From an uncultured Bacteroidales bacterium (GTDB taxonomy: Bacteria > Bacteroidota > Bacteroidia > Bacteroidales > Paludibacteraceae), in the NCBI GenBank assembly GCA_902784425.1, contig CACZUS010000033.1, positions 14,889 through 52,663 on the forward strand: a DNA stretch of 37,775 nucleotides, read 5' to 3'. The notes beneath the pieces were generated by a model. That model saw nothing but the letters and a program-made list of their open reading frames with translations. It did no database searches and was not told the DNA's origin. Below are positions 23,857 to 32,973 of this stretch, one piece after another (the stretch's first letter is position 1; each line of letters starts with the position of its first letter). A program made the translations under genes and the position numbers.

Positions 23857-26800
23857 ATGGAAAAATTTCAGTTCAATCAGACAAAGGTCGCAATGGTACT
23901 TGCGATGTTGTCGCTCGGATTATCTGTGAATGCAGGTGTTAAAGTGAATGAGGTGATGCCATGCAATATCTCAACCTTGATGGAGAATTACAATTTTCCA
24001 GGGTGGGTAGAGGTGTATAATGATGATGCTAAAAGCAGTGTTAGCTTAAAAGGCTATAAGTTTGTTCATTATAAATCACAAGATGACGGTACATATAAGT
24101 ATGATTGGACATGGAAGGTTTCTGGTGATTCTACCGTTTCAAAAGGAGGATACATTTTATTTTTCTTCGATGGGTCTGACATGGATAGCAGACGCGATGT
24201 GAAACTGGATTCTGATGGAGGAATCTTGGTAATTCGCAACGCAGCTGGTGCCCAGGTGGATTCGTTCGTTTATAAATCTACACAAACGCATGTATCATAC
24301 GGAATTGGAGATGATGGCACCTTGGGATATATGAAACCTACACCAAGAGACGTAAATGGAAAAGCCTACAGCTCGTTATCATCAGGAAGATGTGCTAAAC
24401 CGGTATTTTCTGGCGATTGTCAACCTGGATTGAAACATGGATCATGCAAAGTAACATTGAGTACTACAACCAGTGATGCAAAAATCTACTATACGACGGA
24501 TGGATCTGAACCGAATGAAAATAAATGTGAATATACAGGCTCTATCTCACTTAGTAGCACTAAGGTGATTCGTGCAAGAGCCTACAAGAAGGGAATGATA
24601 CCAAGTGCTATTCAGACTGGTACCTTCTTATTTAAGGATGATAAACACTCTAATGGATACACTGTTCCGGTTGTATCGATTTCAACAAACAAGAAATATT
24701 TTACTGATGATGAGATTGGTATCGCTGTAAAGGGAACAAATGGAAAGGAGCCTGAGGTTTCTTGCTTGATGGATGACGGCCGTGCGAATTATCTGCAAGA
24801 TTGGACGCGTCCTGTCAACTTCGAATACATTGTTGATGGTAAAGTGGTTGTCACTCACGAAGCAGAGGTTTCTGTTATGGGTGGTTGCTCTCGAAAGGCA
24901 AAAAATACGGTTAAATCGTTGAAAATTAAAGCGGGCAACCGTATGGGATCTGGCAATTCTAAACTGAAATATGACTTTTTTGCTGATAAAATAGGAAACA
25001 AGTATAAATCACTTCAATTGAGAAACGGTGGAAATGCTTACGACCCTCGTTATGTTCGTTGTCGTGATGGCTTTATGCAGTCGGTGGCAAAGACGATGGA
25101 TATTGATTACCAAGCCTACCAACCTGTCGCTTATTACTTGAATGGAGAATATATGGGTTTGATGGGATTGCGTGAACGTACCAATAAGGCTTATGTTGAA
25201 TCAAATTATGGATTGGGTTCAACAGACATCGATGTGTTGGAAATCACTAACAAAGATGGCGTTTCATGTACTTGTGGTGACAGAACGGCTTACGACAACA
25301 TGGTTTCATTCTTGCAGAACAGCGACAAGAAGAGCGACGATTTCTATGCTCAGGCTGCTAAGATGATTGATATGGATGAGTATCTGGACTATGAGATATT
25401 TGAGCAGTTCATTGTTAATACAGATTGGCCAGGAAACAATTCCAAATTGTGGCGTGAGCATGACAATGGTCGCTTCCGTTGGATCTTGTTTGACACTGAC
25501 TTCGGATTCGGTTTGTATGGCGGTGATGATCCTAATTATTGTACACCATCATTAAACATGATTAAATGGTGTCTCGGCGAGAGCAGTAAGAGCAATTGGT
25601 CGAACGATGAAGAGTGGAAGGTGACCATCTTTAAGAATATGATGAAAAACCCTACTTTCAAGGAACGATTCGTAAACAGATTCCTTCTTCACCTTGGTAC
25701 CACCTTCCGTGAGAAAAGAGTAACAGAAGTGTGGGATAGCATTTCCTCTTTGGTGGATGAAGAACATAAGGCTGCATTTAACGAAGGTATCAGTTCACAT
25801 GGTATGATGACGTTTGCACAGGAGAGACCAGGTTATGTGTACAAACACCTGATGGAATATTATGGATATGATTCACTCGTTTCCCTTAAGGTTTCTTCTT
25901 CTACTTCTGATGCACATATTATGATGAATGGAGAGTTGATGCCAATTTCTAGCTTTGATGGAAAATATTTCTATGGAAAAGATTTGAAATTGGAAGCTGT
26001 TGCACCTTCTGGATATGAGTTCTTAGGCTGGCAGTTGGATGGCGCGGCAAACGTTTCAACAGAGAATATGACATGGAAGTACTACACTTCTGAGAATGGA
26101 CCTTCCAGCGATTGGAAAAAGTCTAGTTTTGATGATTCTAGTTGGAAGACAGGTTCTGGTGTGATGGGATATGGAAGTGATGCTTCTTTCTATGAAACGT
26201 TCATCAAATCTGGCGAAGAAGGAAACCACTATGCTGCTGTATTCTTTAGATCGACTATTGATATACAGGATTGCTCGAACTTGAAAGATGTGAATGTATC
26301 CATCCTATACGATGATTCATACGTGTTCTATTTGAATGGAGAGGAGTTGTCTCGCGCTAATATCTCAGGTAGTCCTGTTTCTCCAACTGCCTATTGCGGT
26401 CAGTATGCTAACAATGAAACATCCACTTTTACGATCCCTGCTTCTGCATGGAAGAAAGGTGTAAATGTTTTGGCTGTGGAAGTGCATCAACATGAGGCTC
26501 AAAGTAGCGACTTGACATTCTCTTGTGAGATGAGTTCCCTCACGGGTGAGAGCCAGTCCAATTACATCAGTACCAATGCGGTATATACTATGACGCCTAA
26601 GAAAGGCACGAAGATTAAAGCTTGTTTTGCTAAGAGAGGTGATTGTATGCAACCTAACTTAGTGATCAACGAGATCTGCTCTTCTAACAAGTCAGTGGGT
26701 GGTACTCCAGATGAATACGGAAACTATCCTGATTGGTTTGAGGTGTACAATGCTGGTAATGATACGATCAATCTAGCTGGTATGTATTTGACTGAAAAAT

Positions 26801-27300
26801 CATCCAACCAGTTGGAGTATATGATTCCTTACGGATACGAGGAGACAAAGTTGGCTCCTAAGAGTCGCTTGGTGTTCTGGGCGGATGAAAAACCTTTCCG
26901 TGGACCATTACATGTCGGATTCAAGTTAGGAAACAAGTCGAATGCCATGCTTGCTATCAATATGGTCTGTGAAAATAACGTTGAGGAGGTCAATGTTGTA
27001 GAGTACAAACCATTGCCACCTAATAATTCGTATGGTCTAACTCGCGATGGTGGTTCCGACTGGAGTATCTTTGGTGAGTGCGAGAATGGTATCGTCTATT
27101 CTCCTACACCTGGAGAACAGAACAGCTCTGTCTACGCACCTTCTAGTGACTGTGGTACATCAGATGAGGAGGATATCTATTACGATGAGGAGGATAGCAG
27201 TGTAACGATCTATCCAAATCCGGTTAAGGACGATGTCACCATTGCTGTAAAAGAGGCTCGTAGCATGGATGTCAATGTGTATGATAACATTGGTAATTAA
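23857..27300 (+). CDS. Secreted CotH-kinase / lamin-tail domain protein, T9SS tail cut by a frameshift
   Basis: An 1147-residue secreted protein; the ATG at 23857 is preferred to a TTG two codons upstream. Order: signal peptide to about 26; lamin-tail domain about 28-165; chitobiase-C-like domain about 183-260 (IYYTTDGSEPNENKCEYTG); CotH kinase domain about 268-670 with the acidic motif FDTDFG (D546, D548); a repeat domain with GYEFLGWQ (719-726) that seems to be interrupted by a jelly-roll-like domain about 739-895; a second lamin-tail about 934-1090; and the start of a type A sorting tail (VTIYPNPVKDDVTI, 1116-1129). CotH proteins are atypical kinases, known to phosphorylate spore-coat proteins in Bacillus. 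The frame stops in the middle of the tail; the missing part continues in the next frame at 27299-27418. Confidence 0.85.
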   Translation: MEKFQFNQTKVAMVLAMLSLGLSVNAGVKVNEVMPCNISTLMENYNFPGWVEVYNDDAKSSVSLKGYKFVHYKSQDDGTYKYDWTWKVSGDSTVSKGGYILFFFDGSDMDSRRDVKLDSDGGILVIRNAAGAQVDSFVYKSTQTHVSYGIGDDGTLGYMKPTPRDVNGKAYSSLSSGRCAKPVFSGDCQPGLKHGSCKVTLSTTTSDAKIYYTTDGSEPNENKCEYTGSISLSSTKVIRARAYKKGMIPSAIQTGTFLFKDDKHSNGYTVPVVSISTNKKYFTDDEIGIAVKGTNGKEPEVSCLMDDGRANYLQDWTRPVNFEYIVDGKVVVTHEAEVSVMGGCSRKAKNTVKSLKIKAGNRMGSGNSKLKYDFFADKIGNKYKSLQLRNGGNAYDPRYVRCRDGFMQSVAKTMDIDYQAYQPVAYYLNGEYMGLMGLRERTNKAYVESNYGLGSTDIDVLEITNKDGVSCTCGDRTAYDNMVSFLQNSDKKSDDFYAQAAKMIDMDEYLDYEIFEQFIVNTDWPGNNSKLWREHDNGRFRWILFDTDFGFGLYGGDDPNYCTPSLNMIKWCLGESSKSNWSNDEEWKVTIFKNMMKNPTFKERFVNRFLLHLGTTFREKRVTEVWDSISSLVDEEHKAAFNEGISSHGMMTFAQERPGYVYKHLMEYYGYDSLVSLKVSSSTSDAHIMMNGELMPISSFDGKYFYGKDLKLEAVAPSGYEFLGWQLDGAANVSTENMTWKYYTSENGPSSDWKKSSFDDSSWKTGSGVMGYGSDASFYETFIKSGEEGNHYAAVFFRSTIDIQDCSNLKDVNVSILYDDSYVFYLNGEELSRANISGSPVSPTAYCGQYANNETSTFTIPASAWKKGVNVLAVEVHQHEAQSSDLTFSCEMSSLTGESQSNYISTNAVYTMTPKKGTKIKACFAKRGDCMQPNLVINEICSSNKSVGGTPDEYGNYPDWFEVYNAGNDTINLAGMYLTEKSSNQLEYMIPYGYEETKLAPKSRLVFWADEKPFRGPLHVGFKLGNKSNAMLAINMVCENNVEEVNVVEYKPLPPNNSYGLTRDGGSDWSIFGECENGIVYSPTPGEQNSSVYAPSSDCGTSDEEDIYYDEEDSSVTIYPNPVKDDVTIAVKEARSMDVNVYDNIGN

Positions 27301-27418
27301 GGGTGCGATAAATGATGCAACCATCACAATGAACTTTGCTTCATTACAGGCGGGAATCTACCACTTGGAAATCATAACTGATGGTCTAACTTATAGTCGC
27401 ACAATTCTGAAAGAATAA
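27299..27418 (+). pseudogene. Out-of-frame end of the CotH protein's T9SS sorting tail
   Basis: Reading from 27299 gives KGAINDATITMNFASLQAG, then IYHLEIITDGLTYSRTILKE and a stop at 27416-27418. This is the second half of a type A sorting tail and fits directly after VYDNIGN of the main frame. One surplus base near 27297 (in GGTAATTAAGG) separates the two. Either a real mutation that disables secretion or a sequence error. Confidence 0.85.
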
Positions 27419-27445
27419 AGTTGAATCCTAATATAAAAGTGTTTG

Positions 27446-27538
27446 GAGGGTGTGTCTCGGATTGAACTGAACCCCGAAAGTTTTTTTGTCCAACTTTCGG
27501 GGTTCAGTTCACATGAGGATGCACCCTCTTCTCTTTTT
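27446..27538. terminator. Nested hairpins: outer terminator with a 20-bp perfect palindrome inside
   Basis: Outer arms GAGGGTG (27446-27452) and CACCCTC (27522-27528) are followed by a T-rich tail. Inside, TGAACTGAACCCCGAAAGTT (27463-27482) pairs perfectly with 27492-27511. The inner arm, read from 27511 on the minus strand, continues as GGACA and closely resembles the terminal inverted repeats of IS150-group IS3-family elements. Confidence 0.75.
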
Positions 27539-27608
27539 TGTGATATGAATTCTCTTTTTTTGTAGTAAACTTCTTCCTACTTTTCCTCTTTCGTATGATT
27601 GAATTTCG

Positions 27609-27617
27609 TAATTTTGC
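27609..27617 (+). promoter_or_regulatory. Promoter -7 element for the AspT-type transporter gene
   Basis: TAATTTTGC, exact TAnnTTTG, 26 bases before the ATG at 27644. This supports 27644 as the true start. No -33 partner seen. Confidence 0.5.
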
Positions 27618-27643
27618 ATAAAAATTCATCTATACGTTTTCTT

Positions 27644-29277
27644 ATGGACTTTATCGTTGCTCTTTTTACATCTGTCTTACTGCATTTGTTGGACTTCTAC
27701 TCGGCAAATTAAATGTCAAAGGTGTCAAGTTGGGAATTGCTGGTGTCCTTTTCATGGGTATCTTTTTGGCTCACGAAAAGAACTATTTTGGGTCTGCACC
27801 ACTCAATCCTGAAATCCTCCATTTTGTTAAAGAGTTTGGACTGATTCTATTTGTGTATGGAATTGGTATCAATGTGGGTCCTCGATTCGCTAGTTCCTTT
27901 AAGAATGACGGACTGAAACTGAACGGACTGGCTGCTCTTCATGTCCTGTTGGGCGTGATTGTCACCATCTGTTTGTTCTATATTACGGGTTTGGACAAAT
28001 CGGTGATTGTTGGTATCCTATCGGGTGCTGTCACCAACACGCCGAGCTTGGGAGCCGCACAACAAGCATTGGGCGATAATATAACAGGCATCGAACAATC
28101 CGGAATGGCGTATGCTATGGCATATCCATTCGGTGTGATTGGTATCATCACTACCATCTTATTGATTCGTGCCATCTTTAGAATCAAGGTTAAAGAAGAA
28201 GAAAAGAACTACACCGATCAGGTTTCTAACAATAAACGTGGAAAATTAGAGAGTGTTCAGGTAAAAGTGACCAATACCAATTTGATAGGTCGAACCATAA
28301 AGGAGTTTAAGGAACTCTTTGGTCATAAATTGGTCCTTTCCCGAATTTTGAGAGATAATAAGTTCGATATCATCCATGATGAGGAGATCCTACAAGAGGG
28401 TGATGTCATTTTCGGTGTTTCTACGAAAGATTATGTGTCGACGTTGGAGATGTCTGTCGGACCAGTGGAACTCGGAATGAAGCGCGAAGTGGATGGTTCG
28501 TTGGCCATGTTTGAAGTGTTGGTTACCAATCGAAAAATTGCAGGAAGAACGATTGAACAGATTGGTATCTATCGCCGATACGATGCAAATATCACCCGAA
28601 TATTCCGTGCAGGAGTGGAGATCTTGCCTACATTGAACACCACTATCGAGATGGGTGATACGGTACGTGTAGTAGGTAAAAAGACGTTGTTGCCAGAGAT
28701 TCAAAAAGAGATTGGTAACTCTCTTCAGCAACTTGCCGTACCTAATGCAGTGGCTATTTTCTTGGGCATCTTCATGGGTATCTTGTTAGGTAGTATTCCG
28801 ATTGCCATACCAGGACTTCCTGCATCAGCTAAATTAGGTTTGGCGGGAGGACCGTTGATTGTAGCACTTTTGTTAGGACATAAGGGACGTCTCTTTAACA
28901 TTGATTTTTATATGGCTCCAGGAGCCAATGCCATTTTCAAGGAGTTGGGAATCATTCTCTTTTTGGGAAGTGTCGGACTCTCATCTGGTACTAACTTCGT
29001 GGATACATTCACCAATGGAGGATATACATGGATGTTGTATGGTGTGGCGATCACATTTATCCCAGCCGTCATTGTAGCGGTGATAGCACGTTTGATGAAG
29101 TTCAACTACCTGAAGATTTGTGGATTCCTTTCGGGAGTCACCACCAATCCGCCAGCTTTGGAATATGCCAATTCTATCGCCCCTGTGCAGGCACAATCAA
29201 CCGCTTATGCAACGGTTTATCCACTTTCCATGTTCCTTCGAATTCTGACGGCACAGATTCTGATTCTGATACTTTAA
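27644..29277 (+). CDS. AspT/YidE-type putative transporter with two RCK_C (TrkA_C) domains, frameshifted near the start
   Basis: The family has two membrane blocks around two TrkA_C domains. The ATG at 27644 begins MDFIVALFTSVL, matching the usual start of Bacteroidales members, but this frame stops at 27710-27712. From about 27679 the next frame carries on as TAFVGLLLGKLNVKGVKLG and stays open to 29277, so one base is missing around 27677-27681. Without the first part, only a TTG at 27730 could start the protein, inside the first membrane block. After the first block (GAVTNTPSLGAAQQALG) come TrkA_C 1 (about 28250-28470) and TrkA_C 2 (about 28490-28710), then the second block (SGVTTNPPALEYAN). 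Relatives exchange amino and dicarboxylic acids; the substrate here is unknown. Confidence 0.8.
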
Positions 29278-29579
29278 TACAAGAGACATATCCTTGATAA
29301 AAGGTTTTCTTTCATCGATTTGTTGGCATCAATAAGTTGGTGTGAGAGAAATTTGTGCCATGATTTTGGGAAATGTTCTGCAAATAATATTGTCGATTCG
29401 GGGAAATAACGAAAAAAAAGACAACTATTATAGAATAACATAAAACATATCAGAAAGAAAAAATCCCATTTCATCGAAAAAAACATCTATTTGTCGAATT
29501 AATTTCGCCCCACAAATTTAATTAAACAAAAACTACAATCGTTTATTAACATAATTTTACATTCGTAATTTGCGAATAA
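29278..29579. other. AT-rich intergenic region upstream of the secreted-protein operon
   Basis: About 300 bases without a gene. No strong promoter match: TAATTTTA at 29552-29559 differs from TAnnTTTG by one base and is the best candidate. Poly-A/T tracts are common. No terminator was recognised for the transporter. Confidence 0.4.
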
Positions 29580-31211
29580 ATGAAGACATTGTTAAAACGA
29601 ATTTCATGGGCGTTTATTTTGTTAATGTTAATGCCTATAACAGGTTCTTATGCACAACAAAGTTCTACAACTACTTCCAATAGTGATTTTAAGAGTGATC
29701 ACATGAAGTACTTTTATAGAGTAACGAACAAGCCGTTTGATCAATTAAAAAAGGATGAAGTTGCATTTATTCATAAAGGTGAAAAATATTACATGCAGGG
29801 TGGAAGAATCTACAAACAAAGAATCGACAAGGATAAGTTAAGACGATTAACAATAGAAGAAATACAGGATTTGGCTTCGGATTGTCCGTCTGTACAAAAC
29901 AAACTACATTCGGCAAATGTATGTTTTGTTATCGGAGGAGCATGCTGTATGCTTGATGGTATGACCCCTGCGCTTAATGCTGCTGGTGTGCAATTGGGAT
30001 TAGTTCCTGTACTAATTCCTGCTGCTATAGGTGTTACCTTTTTGGGTATCAGTGGTGGACAGAGGAAAAAAGCAGTGCAAAATTACTATGAAAATTATCT
30101 TACTAAATTGCCCAACAATGACATGGCAAATTCTGTGAACTATGTTCCGGATACATTCGTGCGAGTTTCGAATAAGAGTTTTGATGATTTGTCGAATGAT
30201 GAAGTTGCGTTCACTTACGATGGAGAAAACTATTATGCAATTAGAACCTTTGGAAAGACGAGAGGATTTATGAAAGAATCTCCTTCGTTTAGAAAAGGGA
30301 AAAGAGGTATTTACCAAAAAGAATTATTAGAATTGATGAACAAGCAGGGGAACTATTCTAAGAGAGAAATTGAGAGATTTTATATGGAAATGAACACAGA
30401 TAAAAACGTTAATCAAAAACGTGCGGTGGTAAATTCTTCCAATGAATCTACACAACCAATATCTAATCCATCCCCAGTATCTTCTACTGACACTGCCCAG
30501 ACGGTTTCAAATACTCCTATAGCTGAAGCTCCTCAAACTCAACCAATAAACGCAACAAATGAGCCTGTTAATGTACAGCCACAACCACAGAAAGTGGCTC
30601 AACAATCTAAACCTGTAGCACAAAAAGTGGAGAAACCAAAGAAAGAACCGAAACCGAAGAAAGAACCGCTCGAGAAACTGAACATTCGGAAAAAGAATGG
30701 CTGTGGAATTTTCATCAACGCTGGTGGACTTGCCTTTGATGGCGTCAAAGCGGGTGTGGAATTACGTTTTAACAGAGATGTCACAACCCTCTATGCGGGT
30801 TACCCACAAACAGGGTTGCTATTCAAAAAAGAGCATGAGGATTTAACCTCTATGCAAAGTATCTGTTTCGGTTTGGGCAATAAAGCACTTTTCCCTGCTC
30901 GTTGGGGCGGATTCTATGCAGGTGGAATGGTGCACTACGAACGATATGCAGGAACGGAAAACCCTGCTACGTTGTATGAACAAAAGGTGTTCGACTCCAA
31001 CATCTCCGTGATGGCTAATGTGGGTGTTCGTCTCCAAACTCGTTGCAATTTATACTTTAATATTGGTGGACTTTGCGGTCCGTCGTTCGACAAACTCTAT
31101 ACTCGTCATACCAATGTGTTAATGAATGATTATAGTGCAACGTACGAAACAGACGGAATGCAAACTAAACTTAAATATTCAGGTGAAATATCCATAGGTT
31201 TTGAATTTTAA
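29580..31211 (+). CDS. Secreted protein with internal duplication, membrane-hairpin-like segment, Pro/Lys linker and beta-barrel-like C-terminus (unknown)
   Basis: I do not recognise this 543-residue protein. It has a signal peptide ending GSYAQ (about residue 25). Two copies of one unit follow: YRVTNKPFDQLKKDEVAF at 46-63 (continuing to 71) and VRVSNKSFDDLSNDEVAF at 194-211 (continuing to 219), each ending with a YY pair. Between them is a 45-residue hydrophobic stretch (about 113-160) that could be two membrane helices. A Pro/Gln/Lys-rich linker spans about 290-365 and ends KPKKEPKPKKEP, much like TonB. The C-terminal 175 residues have alternating strands and end in the aromatic ISIGFEF, typical of outer-membrane beta-barrels. 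It opens an operon of four genes. Spanning the envelope from inner to outer membrane is an inference. Confidence 0.7.
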   Translation: MKTLLKRISWAFILLMLMPITGSYAQQSSTTTSNSDFKSDHMKYFYRVTNKPFDQLKKDEVAFIHKGEKYYMQGGRIYKQRIDKDKLRRLTIEEIQDLASDCPSVQNKLHSANVCFVIGGACCMLDGMTPALNAAGVQLGLVPVLIPAAIGVTFLGISGGQRKKAVQNYYENYLTKLPNNDMANSVNYVPDTFVRVSNKSFDDLSNDEVAFTYDGENYYAIRTFGKTRGFMKESPSFRKGKRGIYQKELLELMNKQGNYSKREIERFYMEMNTDKNVNQKRAVVNSSNESTQPISNPSPVSSTDTAQTVSNTPIAEAPQTQPINATNEPVNVQPQPQKVAQQSKPVAQKVEKPKKEPKPKKEPLEKLNIRKKNGCGIFINAGGLAFDGVKAGVELRFNRDVTTLYAGYPQTGLLFKKEHEDLTSMQSICFGLGNKALFPARWGGFYAGGMVHYERYAGTENPATLYEQKVFDSNISVMANVGVRLQTRCNLYFNIGGLCGPSFDKLYTRHTNVLMNDYSATYETDGMQTKLKYSGEISIGFEF

Positions 31212-31225
31212 AAACTCCGAAATAT

Positions 31226-32698
31226 ATGAGAAGAATTAAATACTACTTTACACTTTTGGCTGTCGTATGCAGCTTATACTCTTGTAAAGATGAGGATGAT
31301 CAGGCGATGGTGGGTACCGGAGCCAATCTTACGGGTGTATGGACTTTACTGTCAGACGAAGGTCCGCTGACAGATGAAAACGGATTGTCGTACGGTATGC
31401 GTATCACCGAAGATGGAAAAATACAAAAGGTGAAGTTCTCGGGCACTTCCGTTGTGCCTTTGTCTGATCATGCAGAAGGTATCATCACCTCCCATAGCGG
31501 TAACTCGTTTCATGTGACAGGTATCGATGGGGAAGGGGTTGGTAACTATACGATGGATACTGTGATAAGGGTGATCGACAATAAGTACGCGTCATGTATC
31601 CAGATGAAGTTTTATGCAGGTGTGCCAGATGCTGTTCCATCCGATTCGGAGTATCCAATCAGCAACACCTATATAAAGGAATCCTCAGCCAATCCTACCA
31701 TGCAGAGTTTGCCGGTAGAAAGAGACAGCAAGCTGTATGGCGAATGGGTTGAGCAGTTTGGTACGGGCACATACACTATTGATGCAACAGGCATGGTGCA
31801 GAATGGTGCGCAGATTCTTGATTGGTGCACATACAAAGGTAAGTTATATACATTGCATACCATTTTGGATGCGACATATGAGGTGGCGCTTAATTACAGT
31901 GTTAGCGATGATAAGTTGGTGACCAACTCGAGTTCCACGGGCAAGAAAGAATACGTGCGAAAAGGAACGGAAGTGAATGGTGATGCAGGCGTATTGGGTG
32001 GTATATGGTTGAAGACGGATAAGAATCATAGTGTTAAATGGCTGGATAACTATGCGTACGGATTAAGTATCAACTACGACGGAAATGTATATAAGACAGT
32101 TGCCGTTTCGAATGGGGCTACCTCATCATTCTCTAGATATGCCACATCCTCATTTATTATGACAAGTGCAAAGGATGGAAAATTTACAGCGCTGACTCCG
32201 AATGGGGAGATTAGTGGAACATATAAGAAAGATTCCATGATTATCTTCCAGAACAACAGGGCACAAGTGATAGAGGATTTGGAAATCATTTCAGATTACA
32301 CTTTCTATTTGGATGAGAATAAGACATCTGCAATGAGTTTTAATGGACATTATATCCGTGTGACCTTTGTCAATGGAGCTCAATTCGATCCGGACAATTG
32401 TCTTGATGATGAATTAATAGGTGAATGGAGTAGTACATTTATCGATATAGATCGTGATGATTATTGTTCAGAAACATTCAATTTCAAGAGTGACGGAACA
32501 CTAATATTCTCATATTCATACGAATCGGGAGAATCCGCAAAGTCAGATTATTATTGGGCTACGATTGTGGAAGATGGTAAGCTTCATTTATATCTGAAAT
32601 ATAAACCAACAGGAGATATATATGTATACGAATATTTCACTTCTGGAGATGATTTTTATATCAAACAGGATGGAAATTGGCTAAAATATTCAAAATAA
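31226..32698 (+). CDS. Lipoprotein with four lipocalin-like modules (unknown)
   Basis: A 490-residue lipoprotein (lipobox SLYSC, C20, followed by KDEDD, an acidic surface-export-like signal). Four modules each open with a G-x-W signature: LTGVW (35-39), LYGEW (170-174), LGGIW (257-261) and LIGEW (397-401). Each continues as short beta strands with DGxxxxF/Y turns, as in the lipocalin-like families of Bacteroidetes lipoproteins. The modules are about 90-140 residues apart and poorly alike outside the motif. Lipocalin-like barrels bind small hydrophobic ligands, but no ligand can be inferred. It starts 14 bases after the previous gene, so the two are cotranscribed. The SKDEDD-type region after the cysteine suggests display on the cell surface. 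Confidence 0.7.
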   Translation: MRRIKYYFTLLAVVCSLYSCKDEDDQAMVGTGANLTGVWTLLSDEGPLTDENGLSYGMRITEDGKIQKVKFSGTSVVPLSDHAEGIITSHSGNSFHVTGIDGEGVGNYTMDTVIRVIDNKYASCIQMKFYAGVPDAVPSDSEYPISNTYIKESSANPTMQSLPVERDSKLYGEWVEQFGTGTYTIDATGMVQNGAQILDWCTYKGKLYTLHTILDATYEVALNYSVSDDKLVTNSSSTGKKEYVRKGTEVNGDAGVLGGIWLKTDKNHSVKWLDNYAYGLSINYDGNVYKTVAVSNGATSSFSRYATSSFIMTSAKDGKFTALTPNGEISGTYKKDSMIIFQNNRAQVIEDLEIISDYTFYLDENKTSAMSFNGHYIRVTFVNGAQFDPDNCLDDELIGEWSSTFIDIDRDDYCSETFNFKSDGTLIFSYSYESGESAKSDYYWATIVEDGKLHLYLKYKPTGDIYVYEYFTSGDDFYIKQDGNWLKYSK

Positions 32699-32707
32699 AA
32701 TAAGCGT

Positions 32708-32924
32708 ATGAGAAAAATATATATGCTAGTTGTAGCAAGCATCATCTCCGTTTTGCGGTGAGGTTCGTATAAGTCCGATTCCGTCCTCTGACATTGAGTT
32801 GATTAATAACAATCACCCATTCGACCCTACTGCTCCTAAATACGATCTCTTGGGTCGTCCAGTGGATGATAACTACATGGGAATCTTTGTCCAAAATGGA
32901 AGAAAGATAAAACAAATAAAATAG
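32708..32924 (+). pseudogene. Tiny T9SS-tail peptide gene, frameshifted after the signal peptide
   Basis: The ATG at 32708 gives a signal peptide, MRKIYMLVVASIISV, that stops at 32759-32761. The following frame, from 32754 or so, reads CGEVRISPIPSSD and runs to a stop at 32922-32924 through YDLLGRPVDDNYMGIFVQNG and RKIKQIK, a type A sorting-tail pattern. Removing one T from the TTTT run at 32751-32754 would join the two into a 71-residue protein with nothing between signal and tail. It sits nine bases after the lipoprotein gene and 49 bases before the type B cargo gene. Either a broken small gene, a remnant of a larger cargo, or a sequence error. Confidence 0.65.
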
Positions 32925-32973
32925 TATATTTGCTATCATTTATTAACAAGGAGACTTCATTTATATAAAAAAA

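Noticed and set aside
27290-27305. Programmed frameshift to express the CotH tail
   Set aside because: No slippery heptamer or downstream stimulator is evident at the junction; mutation or error is simpler.
27730-29277. TTG at 27730 as the true start of the AspT-type transporter
   Set aside because: It lies inside the first membrane block, whereas MDFIVALFTSVL from 27644 with a -7 element fits the family start, so a frameshift explains the locus better.
32751-32756. Programmed slippage at the TTTT run of the small peptide gene
   Set aside because: A four-T run is short and no stimulating structure is seen.
32742-32939. Minus-strand open frame of 65 codons
   Set aside because: It is an antisense shadow of the small peptide gene with no family features.
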